Of a DNA stretch of 64,000 bases, positions 34,013-42,700 are shown in pieces. Origin of the DNA: CBDCVO01 sp965223085 (lineage in GTDB: Bacteria > Pseudomonadota > Gammaproteobacteria > Ga0077536); NCBI GenBank assembly GCA_965223085.1, contig OZ244981.1, positions 3,410,001-3,474,000 of the forward strand, given 5' to 3'. Made by a program: the position numbers and the translations under genes. The notes below the pieces were generated by a model. The model had not been told where the DNA came from and ran no database searches. It was given only the letters and a program-made list of their open reading frames with translations. Position 1 is the first letter of the stretch. Each line of letters starts with the position of its first letter.

Positions 34013-34792
34013 TCACAGCGAGCGCAGGACCATCATTTTCTTAATTTCGGCTATCGCACGTGCGGGGTTCAAACCTTTCGGACAGGTTTTGGCACAGTTC
34101 ATAATGGTATGGCAGCGGTAGAGACGGAAAGGATCTTCCAGATCATCGAGGCGTTGGCCGGTTGCTTCATCGCGACTATCGATAAGCCAACGGTAGGCCT
34201 GCAGTAAAATCGCGGGACCAAGATAACGCTCGCTGTTCCACCAATAGCTAGGGCAGGAAGTAGAACAACAGGCGCACAGGATGCACTCATAAAGGCCGTC
34301 GAGCAAAGCGCGATCGTCTTTCGATTGCAGGCGTTCTTTATCAGGTGGTGGTGACTCTGCTTGGAGCCACGGTTCGACCGAGGCGTATTGCGCGTAGAAA
34401 TGCCGTAAATCAGGCACTAAATCTTTTACGACCGACATGTGGGGTAGCGGGTATATTTTTACATCGCCATTTATATCCGTGATCGACTTCGTGCACGCTA
34501 AAGTGTTTGTGCCGTCGATGTTCATGGCGCAGGAACCGCAAATGCCTTCGCGGCAGGAACGCCGAAAAGTAAGGGTCGCGTCTAGTTCGTTTTTAATATA
34601 GATGATCGCGTCAAGCACCATCGGCCCGCAGCGGTCCAAATCAATCTCGAAACTATCGAGACGTGGGCGTTCCCCTGCATCGGGATCCCACCGATATATC
34701 GCAAAACGCTTCGACCGTTGTGCTGACTGTGCTGCGGAGATCTGTTTCCCGGCTTGAACTTTCGAGTTTGTAGGCAGCGTTAGATGTGCCAT
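34013..34792 (-). CDS. sdhB: Succinate dehydrogenase iron-sulfur subunit
   Basis: 259 residues, electron-transfer subunit of complex II. [2Fe-2S] ligands are in RRSCREGICGSCAMNIDG and TLACTKSI. The [4Fe-4S] and [3Fe-4S] ligands are in YECILCACCSTSCPSYWWN and RCHTIMNCAKTCPKGLNP. The N-terminus carries about 25 residues more than E. coli SdhB before the conserved FAIYRWDPDAG, as in alphaproteobacterial and mitochondrial enzymes. It lies between sdhA (11-bp gap) and sdhE. Electrons pass from FAD in SdhA through the three clusters to ubiquinone at SdhCD. Confidence 0.96.
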   Translation of the reverse strand: MAHLTLPTNSKVQAGKQISAAQSAQRSKRFAIYRWDPDAGERPRLDSFEIDLDRCGPMVLDAIIYIKNELDATLTFRRSCREGICGSCAMNIDGTNTLACTKSITDINGDVKIYPLPHMSVVKDLVPDLRHFYAQYASVEPWLQAESPPPDKERLQSKDDRALLDGLYECILCACCSTSCPSYWWNSERYLGPAILLQAYRWLIDSRDEATGQRLDDLEDPFRLYRCHTIMNCAKTCPKGLNPARAIAEIKKMMVLRSL

Positions 34793-34803
34793 AGAGTCGT
34801 CCT

Positions 34804-36594
34804 TTAATAAACGCGTTTCTGCGGTGGGATGATCTCGATCTCATCCGTTAAGGTGTGCATGTGTACGGGACGGTAATCGAAGTTGATCGTACCGTTGGCA
34901 TCGAACCATGTCAGTGTATGTTTCATCCAGGCGTTATCGTCCCGTTCCGGGAAATCCTCACGGGCGTGTGCGCCGCGACTTTCCGTACGGTTATAGGCCG
35001 CGTTTATGCTGACCATGGCGTTTTCAAGCAAGTTCTCAAGTTCCAACGTCTCCGCGAGATCGGTGTTCCACACCATGGATCGATCGCTGACCTTGATGTG
35101 CGCAAATCTCTGCCACACAGCATTGAGTTTATCGATCCCTTCCGCCAACACGTCACCGGTACGAAATACGGCGGCGAAATTTTGCATCGTACGTTGCATG
35201 TCTAGGCGTAGTTTAGCCGTCGGTTCGCTGCCGTTTGCATGGCGAAGGCGGTCGAAACGCGTGAGGATGCGGTCGATCGCGCCGTTTTCTAAAGGTTTAT
35301 GTGGACTGCCCGGTTTTATATCGGCCGCGGCGCGTTTTGCCGCCGCCCGCCCGAACACGATCAGGTCTAACAGCGAGTTGGAGCCAAGACGGTTCGCGCC
35401 ATGCACCGATACACACGCTGCTTCACCGATCGCCATTAGGCCGGGTACCTCGGCGTCAGGATCACCGCTAGCTAAGCTTACGACTTGGCCATGATAGTTA
35501 GTCGGAATACCACCCATGTTGTAATGCACTGTGGGCAATACCGGAATTGGTTCTTTTGTGACATCGACGCCGGCGAAAATCGCGGCAGACTCGGCGATCC
35601 CAGGTAGTCGTTCTTCGATTACTTCTGGGCCCAGGTGTTCGAGATGCAAATGAATGTGGTCTCCATCGCTGCCGACACCACGACCTTCGCGGATCTCGAT
35701 TGTCATCGAACGTGAGACAACATCACGGGAAGCGAGGTCTTTGGCATTAGGGGCATAGCGTTCCATAAAACGCTCGCCGTCAGAATTCGTCAAATAACCA
35801 CCTTCGCCGCGCACGCCTTCGGTAATCAAACAACCTGCACCGTAGATCCCTGTCGGATGGAATTGGATAAATTCCATATCCTGTAGCGGTAAGCCGGCGC
35901 GTAGCACCATCGCGTTACCGTCTCCCGTGCAGGTATGGGCGGAGGTGCAGGAAAAGTAGGCGCGTCCATAACCACCGGTTGCAAGCACAACGGTATGGGC
36001 ACGGAATAAATGCAGCGAACCGTTTTCCATATCCCAAGCGATCACGCCGCGGCAAACACCCTCAGTGTCCATGACCAGGTCGATGGCAAAATATTCGATC
36101 ATGAATTCGGCGTTGTGTTTTAAGGACTGCTGATAAAGCGTGTGAAGGATCGCGTGGCCAGTACGATCTGCCGCCGCGCAAGTGCGTTGCGCAATGCCCT
36201 CGCCGAAATTCGTGGTCATACCGCCAAACGGGCGCTGGTAGATGCGTCCTTCTTCGGTACGTGAAAACGGCACGCCGTAATGTTCAAGCTCGATGACTGC
36301 CGGGATCGCTTCACGGCACATATATTCGATCGCATCTTGGTCACCCAACCAGTCGGATCCTTTTACCGTGTCGTACATATGCCAGCGCCAATCATCAGGG
36401 CCCATATTGCCCAGTGCTGCGCTCATGCCACCCTGAGCGGCGACGGTATGGCTGCGGGTGGGAAATACTTTGGTAATGCAGGCGGTCGAGAGTCCCTCGG
36501 CGGCCATGCCGAACGTGGCGCGCAGTCCCGCACCACCAGCGCCAACAACGACGACGTCGTATTTATGTTCGATGAGCGTATAGGCACTAGTCAT
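34804..36594 (-). CDS. sdhA: Succinate dehydrogenase flavoprotein subunit
   Basis: 596 residues, oxidises succinate to fumarate. Dinucleotide-binding YDVVVVGAGGAGLRATFG. The covalent FAD His is in PTRSHTVAAQGGMSAALG. Substrate-binding and catalytic segments are FHPTGIYGAGCLITEGVRGE with the following EGGYL, and the Arg of the proton-transfer path in GANRLGSNSLLDLIVFGRAA. The C-terminus ends DEIEIIPPQKRVY. The frame extends upstream to 36807 but overlaps sdhD; ATG 36594 gives the family N-terminus (MTSAYTLIEHKYDVVV) and lies 5 bp after sdhD. Confidence 0.97.
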   Translation of the reverse strand: MTSAYTLIEHKYDVVVVGAGGAGLRATFGMAAEGLSTACITKVFPTRSHTVAAQGGMSAALGNMGPDDWRWHMYDTVKGSDWLGDQDAIEYMCREAIPAVIELEHYGVPFSRTEEGRIYQRPFGGMTTNFGEGIAQRTCAAADRTGHAILHTLYQQSLKHNAEFMIEYFAIDLVMDTEGVCRGVIAWDMENGSLHLFRAHTVVLATGGYGRAYFSCTSAHTCTGDGNAMVLRAGLPLQDMEFIQFHPTGIYGAGCLITEGVRGEGGYLTNSDGERFMERYAPNAKDLASRDVVSRSMTIEIREGRGVGSDGDHIHLHLEHLGPEVIEERLPGIAESAAIFAGVDVTKEPIPVLPTVHYNMGGIPTNYHGQVVSLASGDPDAEVPGLMAIGEAACVSVHGANRLGSNSLLDLIVFGRAAAKRAAADIKPGSPHKPLENGAIDRILTRFDRLRHANGSEPTAKLRLDMQRTMQNFAAVFRTGDVLAEGIDKLNAVWQRFAHIKVSDRSMVWNTDLAETLELENLLENAMVSINAAYNRTESRGAHAREDFPERDDNAWMKHTLTWFDANGTINFDYRPVHMHTLTDEIEIIPPQKRVY

Positions 36595-36599
36595 GGGTA

Positions 36600-36977
36600 T
36601 TATCCGAGAGAGACCTTGAAAATCGCAACGAGCGCTAATAAAGCGCAAAGCGCAGCACCGAAGCGCATTAGGATTTGCAGTGTTATGTGAGCCAATTCGT
36701 GGTGCACGTAGTCTTCGATAATGACTTGTAGACCGAGTACAGCATGCGCGAATAGCGTGACCACCGAGGCCAGTAACAGCGTCGTGATTAGTGGCCGTTG
36801 CACCCAAGCGACGACTTCGTCATAAGGTGCGCCGACGAGCGCGATCATGGCGCTAACAAACCACAATCCGAGCGGAACCAATGCCAATGCGGTAAATCGT
36901 TGCCAGCGCCAATGTGAGGTGCCTGATTTTGCCGAGCCTAAACCTCGGACCCGACCGAGATCACTACGCAAACTCAT
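36600..36977 (-). CDS. sdhD: Succinate dehydrogenase membrane anchor SdhD
   Basis: 125 residues with three membrane helices (FTALALVPLGLWFVSAMIAL; PLITTLLLASVVTLFAHAVLG; LQILMRFGAALCALLALVAI). The haem/quinone-site signature H-x-x-x-G-x-x-x-I-x-x-D-Y is present as FAHAVLGLQVIIEDYVH. Four-nucleotide overlap (ATGA) with sdhC. Together with SdhC it anchors the dehydrogenase, binds haem b and forms the ubiquinone site. Confidence 0.93.
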   Translation of the reverse strand: MSLRSDLGRVRGLGSAKSGTSHWRWQRFTALALVPLGLWFVSAMIALVGAPYDEVVAWVQRPLITTLLLASVVTLFAHAVLGLQVIIEDYVHHELAHITLQILMRFGAALCALLALVAIFKVSLG

Positions 36978-37363
36978 GCACCACCTCCTTGCGCCAGCAC
37001 GCAGATCCAGGTAACCACCGTTAGAAAAGTCGCGGCCCCGAGAGCGGTAAAACCGGACATATAGGCAGTTTTGAGTTCAAATCCCTGACCAGCATCCCAA
37101 AACAGATGGCGAATGCCGTTGCAGAGATGGTAGAAAAACGCCCAGGTCCACGCGAAGAGCACCAGCTGAACCCACCAAGAGCCCAAGCAACCGGTCGCTT
37201 GGGCGTAAGCAGCAGGGCCACGCGCGAGGGCCACCAGCCAGGCGGTCAATGCGATGGTACCGAGGCTTAGGAACAGGCCGCTTATACGGTGTGTAATCGA
37301 CAAGAGCGACGTTAGCTGCGGTCGATAGATCTGCAGGTGCGGTGATAGCGGTCTGCTACTCAT
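36974..37363 (-). CDS. sdhC: Succinate dehydrogenase cytochrome b556 subunit SdhC
   Basis: 129 residues, first gene of the sdh operon. It begins MSSRPLSPHLQIYRPQLTSL, matching the R-P-x-S-P-H-L-x-I-Y signature, with SITHRISGLFLSLG (the S-I-x-H-R-x-x-G quinone/haem site) and FYHLCNGIRHLFWDAG (H-x-x-x-G-x-R-H-L, haem ligand). Three membrane spans. AAGGA lies 5-9 nt before the ATG. The five-gene order sdhC-D-A-B-E plus ygfZ indicates one transcript for the whole enzyme and its two maturation factors. Confidence 0.95.
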   Translation of the reverse strand: MSSRPLSPHLQIYRPQLTSLLSITHRISGLFLSLGTIALTAWLVALARGPAAYAQATGCLGSWWVQLVLFAWTWAFFYHLCNGIRHLFWDAGQGFELKTAYMSGFTALGAATFLTVVTWICVLAQGGGA

Positions 37364-37573
37364 GGGTTTTCCTTACAAAATAAAACATATTTTGCTCTCT
37401 GCGGGCCGTTATTCGGTATCGCAGCGTATGTTGCGCGATTCGGTGCCTGATCTTTCGCGAGTCGATCTTGCCCAGGGAATTGTCTCTCGAATCGAAATGC
37501 ACCTGCTCCCGTTAGTACAGGTGGATCAGAAATCTATGCAGCGTCCGCGGCGCTCCCAATCACCATAGCGCGT

Positions 37574-37598
37574 CGGTTCGAGTCCTCGCGGTCCGCCA
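37574..37598 (+). other. tRNA-3'-end-like remnant
   Basis: CGGTTCGAGTCC followed 10 bp on by CCGCCA looks like a T-loop plus acceptor strand and CCA end. The T-stem pairs poorly and no matching 5' half exists upstream, so it is at most a decayed fragment, such as an old integration scar. Confidence 0.25.
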
Positions 37599-37859
37599 AT
37601 TTCGCGTGGTTTAGGTCTACGCTCGGACACTTCGGTGTCTTCTTCGCGGCGAGTCGCGGGCGCTGGTGTTTCCTCGGTAGCAGTTTTGCCTCGTATGCGA
37701 GTCATATGGTGCGGTACAAATTGATTGGCGTTTCAAGTCAAACTTGTCGCAAAGTGGTCGTACAAGGCCATTCCGCGTATCGCGTTGCGCTGGCAACCGG
37801 GAGCGGCGCGGTTTCAGTTTGCGTAAACGTTGGACCGCAAAAGCTTGCTTGCCACCATC

Positions 37860-37890
37860 TTGACATGATCCCACCCACGGCCGTTAGTAT
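37860..37890 (+). promoter_or_regulatory. Possible promoter for ygfX
   Basis: A perfect -35 TTGACA (37860-37865) is followed 19 bp later by TAGTAT (37885-37890). The spacer is longer than optimal. It lies 40 bp before the chosen ygfX start. Confidence 0.35.
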
Positions 37891-37930
37891 CTTTTCTCCT
37901 CGTCATGATTTCAAGCGCAGGTGGCCACGG

Positions 37931-38368
37931 ATGGACCGCATGTCGAACCCCTTTCGCGCACCGCTGCGATTACCGGTACGAGCTTCCCGCATTTATCTCG
38001 GTACGGTTATTGCTTTTCACATCGGACTCGTTTGGCCAACATTACTGTCGACGGGTCCGGCTTGGTACCGGCTCACGTTGCTCGTGGCTATCAGTTTGAG
38101 TTTGGCGGTAAACATAGGCGAGGTTTATGCGGCGGTTCGTCTGTTGCGGTCAGTGATGATAGGCGCGAATAATGAATGGTCGGCAGCTACGCGAGAAGGC
38201 GAAATTCATCGAGCAGAATTATTGGCTTCGAGCGTAGTGACAACCCACTTCATCGTATTGTGTTTAGCGTTAGATAACGGAACCCGCGTGCGTCTGTTTA
38301 TGGAGTCGCGAACACATCCTCAAGATCAGTTACGACGACTGCGGGTGCGTTTACGGCCGATCGCTTAA
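37931..38368 (+). CDS. YgfX-like membrane-associated protein
   Basis: 145 residues. It begins MDRMSNPFRAPLRLPVRASR and has two adjacent membrane helices (RIYLGTVIAFHIGLVWPTLL and YRLTLLVAISLSLAVNIGEV), followed by a soluble strand-rich tail ending LRRLRVRLRPIA. Two N-terminal hydrophobic hairpin helices, a cytoplasmic tail and a terminal Leu/Arg-rich segment fit the YgfX/CptA family, whose E. coli member is encoded with SdhE and has been described as an antitoxin/toxin-like inhibitor of cell division proteins. The assignment leans on this architecture and on the nearby sdh operon. ATG 37931 is chosen; 37940 is possible. The 3' end overlaps the convergent gph by 18 bp. Confidence 0.6.
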   Translation: MDRMSNPFRAPLRLPVRASRIYLGTVIAFHIGLVWPTLLSTGPAWYRLTLLVAISLSLAVNIGEVYAAVRLLRSVMIGANNEWSAATREGEIHRAELLASSVVTTHFIVLCLALDNGTRVRLFMESRTHPQDQLRRLRVRLRPIA

Positions 38369-39052
38369 TGGCTCGTCGTGGGCAAGACGCAAATACGCCA
38401 ACAGCTCGCTAGGGTGATCGATGCTGGCATCGGCACCCCAGTGATCCGGGTTTTCATGTGGCGGGATGTAGCCGTAACGTGCCACGACTGTGCCCATGCC
38501 AGCAGCGCGTCCCGCGGCCACATCGCGTGCTCCGTCGCCAACATATATGCACGTCTGGGCGGGCACACCGATCAGCGCCGCGGCGTGTCGTAAGGGCGCT
38601 GGGTCGGGTTTGCGCTGCGGTAGGGTGTCGCCGCTCACGATGCAACCGGCTCGCGCATCGAGGCCGATGTCGCGGGCCAGGGGTTCGGTAAGCCAGGCTG
38701 GTTTATTCGTTACGACACCCCATTTTCGTTGCGCAGCTGTGAGTGCGCTCAAGACCTCGCTCATACCCTCAAAGTAGCTTGTATGTCGCCTTAGATTGGC
38801 GCGGTAATGCGCTAACAATCGGGCTCGTAGGATCTCGAAATCTGGATCACGTTCGCTGATTTCAAAACCAGTTTTTATTAGCGCGATGCTGCCGTTGGAT
38901 ACCTGCGGTCTGATCTGTATGAATGGTAGCGGTGCTAATCTTTGTTCTTTGCGAACTGCGTTGAGGGCGTTTGCGAGGTCTCGTGCGGTGTCTAACAAAG
39001 TGCCGTCTAAGTCAAATAAAACGTGTCGATCGTCCACCTGGCTAGTGTTCAT
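38351..39052 (-). CDS. gph: Phosphoglycolate phosphatase (HAD family)
   Basis: 233 residues, HAD-superfamily phosphatase removing 2-phosphoglycolate or a similar small phosphate ester. Motif I is HVLFDLDGTLLDTARDLANA (nucleophile Asp and acid/base Asp). Motif II is WGVVTNKPAWLTEPLARDIG, with the conserved Thr and Asn-Lys-Pro. Motif III/IV is YVGDGARDVAAGRAAGMGTV (usually G-D-S-x-x-D, here G-D-G-A-R-D). A helical cap lies between motifs I and II. It overlaps ubiG by 4 nt, the usual ubiG-gph pairing in gammaproteobacteria. Confidence 0.92.
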   Translation of the reverse strand: MNTSQVDDRHVLFDLDGTLLDTARDLANALNAVRKEQRLAPLPFIQIRPQVSNGSIALIKTGFEISERDPDFEILRARLLAHYRANLRRHTSYFEGMSEVLSALTAAQRKWGVVTNKPAWLTEPLARDIGLDARAGCIVSGDTLPQRKPDPAPLRHAAALIGVPAQTCIYVGDGARDVAAGRAAGMGTVVARYGYIPPHENPDHWGADASIDHPSELLAYLRLAHDEPLSDRP

Positions 39053-39744
39053 GACTTGTGCGCACTGAGCAAATAATTGATCCGGGTGTCGCTACTTAAG
39101 CGTGCAAGGCGCGTAAACGGGTTGTAGCGCATGCCGGAAATATCGACCACGCTAAAGTGCAACTGACGGAGTGCTCGCGCCAGTTCGGCCGGGCGGATGA
39201 ATTTTGCGTAATCATGGGTACCTCGCGGCAGCCACTCGAATAAGTATTCCGCCGTTACCACCGCGCCGATATAAGACCATGCCGTACGGCTTAAGGTCGC
39301 CACGACTAGTAGCCCATGCGGACGCAAACATTGCCCGCACGCCTTGAGCAGTGATTTCGGATCCGGGACGTGCTCGATCAACTCCATGCAAACAACCGCG
39401 TCAAACTCCGCATTGTGTTGCTCGCAATAGGTCTCGACCGTTTCAGCGCGATATTCGACTGGATGCTCTAGCTGACGGGCGTGTTCTCGTGCGACGTCTA
39501 TGAGTGTCTCATTGGCGTCGATCCCGGTGACTAAGGCACCGCTGCTGGCGAGTGTTTCTGTCAAAATGCCGCCACCGCAGCCCACATCGAGAACGCGCGC
39601 ATTGTCAAGTTCGCAGCGCTGCGCGATGTAGGCACTACGACAGGGGTTGATATCATGCAACAATCGATTAGGCCCACGAGGGTCCCACCACGACGCGGCG
39701 AGGTCGGAGAATTTTTCAACTTCGTTGGCGTCTAGATTTTGCAT
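39049..39744 (-). CDS. ubiG: Ubiquinone biosynthesis O-methyltransferase UbiG
   Basis: 231 residues, performs both O-methylations of ubiquinone synthesis with SAM. N-terminal signature LDANEVEKFSDLAASWWDPR and SAM-binding motif I NARVLDVGCGGGILTETLA are classic, with FDAVVCMELIEHVPDPKSLL and the membrane-contacting region SRTAWSYIGAVVTAEYLFEW. Length is normal. It is translationally coupled to gph and lies 53 bp downstream of the giant kinase gene, so it might also be read through from that operon. Ubiquinone is the electron acceptor of SdhCD and DsbB, both encoded nearby. Confidence 0.96.
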   Translation of the reverse strand: MQNLDANEVEKFSDLAASWWDPRGPNRLLHDINPCRSAYIAQRCELDNARVLDVGCGGGILTETLASSGALVTGIDANETLIDVAREHARQLEHPVEYRAETVETYCEQHNAEFDAVVCMELIEHVPDPKSLLKACGQCLRPHGLLVVATLSRTAWSYIGAVVTAEYLFEWLPRGTHDYAKFIRPAELARALRQLHFSVVDISGMRYNPFTRLARLSSDTRINYLLSAHKS

Positions 39745-39797
39745 GACCCAAATGCAGATACTGACTAGGTGAATGTTATTTGGTGACGGCCAGGGTA

Positions 39798-42700
39798 TCA
39801 GTGAAGTTCGAGTAAAACACGAAAACCAGTTTTCGGATCAGGCAGGCCGGTATGTGAGACATCGCGATCCAAGCTGCAAGCCGCGTAGGGGTCGTCGAAT
39901 CCGCCTCCCCGCGCTCGCAGCCGGTCACGGTCGGCAACGAGTTCCTGAACGTTGCCGATATAGTTATATAAGCCCCAGCCGTTTGCTTTACCACTATCGA
40001 TGGCGACTACGCCCGCGCCTTTGAGGATCTCGTTGCCCTGCGCGATGCGACAATTATAATCCGGTCGCGGCTGTTGCCCGTCCGCGTGCGCGGCGTATTC
40101 CCACTCACGCGACGTGGGTAGCCGATACACGCGCTCCGTCGCCGCCGAGACCCATGCCAGGTAGGCTTTGATCTGGCTAAGGCTCACTTCCCGTAGCGGC
40201 GTATTTGAGGCGCCGGAGGGCGTAAACTCGCAGGCCCGGCTCAGCTCACAATAGACTTCAAAGTCACGCTGCGAGACCTCAAATTTCCCGATCCCAAAAG
40301 GCGTCATATCGGGGCCTTTGGGTACGACGACGATTTGCGGCCCTCGTGCGGTCTCGGAGAGCATATCGTAGCAAGTCCCTTGCTGCCGTTTTCCAAGTCC
40401 CGCAAGCGTCATGTCGCATGCTTGTTTGGAGCGCACGCGTCGGCGTGGTGTGCTCAGGGCGCGAGCCGGATTCAGCGCCGCTAAAACTCGTTTTTTTTCT
40501 TTGTGAAACGTATCGCTATCGGACCAAACAGCGAGCATGCGATCGGCAAGGTCGTTGGCGCGCATGAAATCTTTGCTTTGAAACGCGCGCTTATATCCTT
40601 CGAACAACGATTTCGCCTCGCGCAATTGGTTTTCATATCGACGGTTCAGGCGCACCATTGCGGGGTGATCGGCGTCGCCTCGCGGTGTTGTTTGTAGCAA
40701 TGTTCTAGCTCGCGTTAGCAAACCTCGTTCGATAGCCGCATCGATGGCCTCCGCATTCATCGGTGCGGCAAGTTTCGCAATCGTCTTATTAGCTGGGAAT
40801 AGTGCTTGTGCTTTTTGGAGTAAAGTTGCGGTGTTCGTATTTCCCGACTGCTGCAACTGCTCGAGTCGTTTTGCGATGGCGCTGCCCCAACGTTGCTCGT
40901 GACTCGCGTAGCGTTTCGGACGCTGTTGTTGGACGACGGCAATTTTCTCCAGAACATTGTCCAGATCGAACGAATTATCATCGTGCAATTGCCGGTCGAG
41001 TAATTGTATGTTTGCTTCGATACGGTAGTCGCGCACCGCGAGGCGAAGATCTTCATTGCCTGGATCTAAATTAGCACCTTTGCGTGCGAATTTATCGGCC
41101 GCGGAAAAATCTTGCCGCGCCGCGGCAGCCGTGGCGAGGCGGACATACATACGCGCGAGCCGCTGGGGTGCGACGGCGGCGATGAAGTGATCCTCATCAC
41201 CCAAGACTGCTTTGAGTTCAGTAAACGTTACCTCGGCGTTCTCCACCTGATTGGCCCTCAACTCGACGTCGAAACTTTGCTTTAAGCTTGCCACATGAGC
41301 CGCTTGTGCTTGTTCTTTAAGCTCGTTTTCACGTCGTATCAGCGCCTCGTCTATGCTGCGTTGCTGTGTTTCGATTTCATCTAGGCTCGGGTCATAGCGG
41401 CGCGCTAGCTGCAGTAATTCGGCCGCCGCCTCGAAACGCCCGGTGGTGCGCATTTCGTCAGCGTCTGCGAGGTAGTGGCGTGCCAGCGCCGTACGCGTTT
41501 CGTCTACCCAAGGATCATTGCCACCGGCCAAAGCGATGATGTCTGCTAGCAGGTCCTGTACTTTCGTGTACCACGCGCGATCACGATTGGGGTGGGCGAG
41601 CACCGTTTCCAACTCGTGTTTGCGCGCGGAAATAAAGCGTTCCATCGTTGCAATGCGGGCAGCGCGCTGTTCTGTCGCGATCGCCTGGAGCCGCTCGCGC
41701 AAACGCGTAGAGCGTGGTGCGATAGCGAGCGTCGACCATCCTACCCGCAGGGCGTCGTCCCAGGCACCCCGACTTACGCGCTCGGCCATTTGCTGGATGG
41801 CGGAGGTGACAAATTGCTTGCGTACGACCTCAAGACGCTCGTTGCCGGGTTCGAAGGCCTCGGCACGATCGAATAGTTGCACGGCATTAGCGAATGTCTC
41901 CACCGAGGTCGGACCCGCGAGCGTTGTTGCGAGATCGCTCAGCAATTTATCGCTTTCGCGGGCACGCTCGCTGGTTTGGGCCTCACGTTCGTCAGGGCGG
42001 AGCAACCGGTCTGCGTTGATCCGGGCACGTTCTGCTTGCACGAATTCGGCGTTTATCGCGACGCCGCTGCGACGATCCAGCTCCTCAATTTCCGCCAGGG
42101 CTCGAATCGCAACGTCGAATTCTGCACGCTGGCGCGCTCTGCGGGCGTCTTTCAGGTGGGTGTGTGCAAGCACGCGGGCTACATCATTTGTTAAAGCGTT
42201 ATGCGGTGCGATGTTTCGCAGTTCTTCGTAGACTCGTATGGCGCGCTCACCATCGTCACTCGCAAGCGAACTCAGTACGGCATCCGCACGATTTTGTAAT
42301 TCTGTGAGGAACTCATCCCGTGCGATTCGATTGCGCGAATCGAATTCATAAAGACTCAAAGTTCGAAGTAAGAGTCCGAAATCGTATTGCAGTAAATCAT
42401 CGGCGGCGGTTTTTGAATTTGAATCCGCGGCGTTAAGCTGAGCGCTGACGAGCGTGCTTACTCGCGCCCGCAGCTGTGCGACGAACGCATGGTCGGGAGC
42501 GAGTCGCACGAGCTTTGCGATATCATCCTCGGTGCCGGTGAACTGCGACAAGCTATTCCCGTGTGCGAGCAGCTCGCCAAGCCGTTCAACCAGTCGCGCG
42601 ATCTCATCACGCTCTGCGGCGTGCTCTTGCGCTAGTGTGAGTTTGAATTCCAAGTCCTTGATGTATTCATCCTCGCCGATGAGATTGGTGGCGGCTTTTG

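Larger units (their letters stand above)
37364..37930. other. 567-bp intergenic region between sdhC and ygfX
   Basis: This divergent region should hold the sdh promoter (AT-rich stretch at 37375-37400) and the ygfX promoter. The frame of ygfX is open upstream to 37706 but that extension has no family similarity. A tRNA-3'-end-like remnant is noted separately. I see no other gene. Confidence 0.5.

Noticed and set aside
37362..37568. 68-codon plus-strand frame in the sdhC-ygfX gap
   Set aside because: Begins over the sdhC start and ribosome-binding region and has no protein-like features.
39798..40300. FGE-like C-terminal domain considered as a diversity-generating-retroelement target
   Set aside because: No reverse transcriptase, template repeat or accessory gene is visible nearby, so only the fold is shared with such targets.
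41518..42231. 237-codon plus-strand open frame opposite the giant kinase gene
   Set aside because: Arg/Ser-rich composition typical of the antisense of a GC-rich helical gene; no domain, start signal or operon context.
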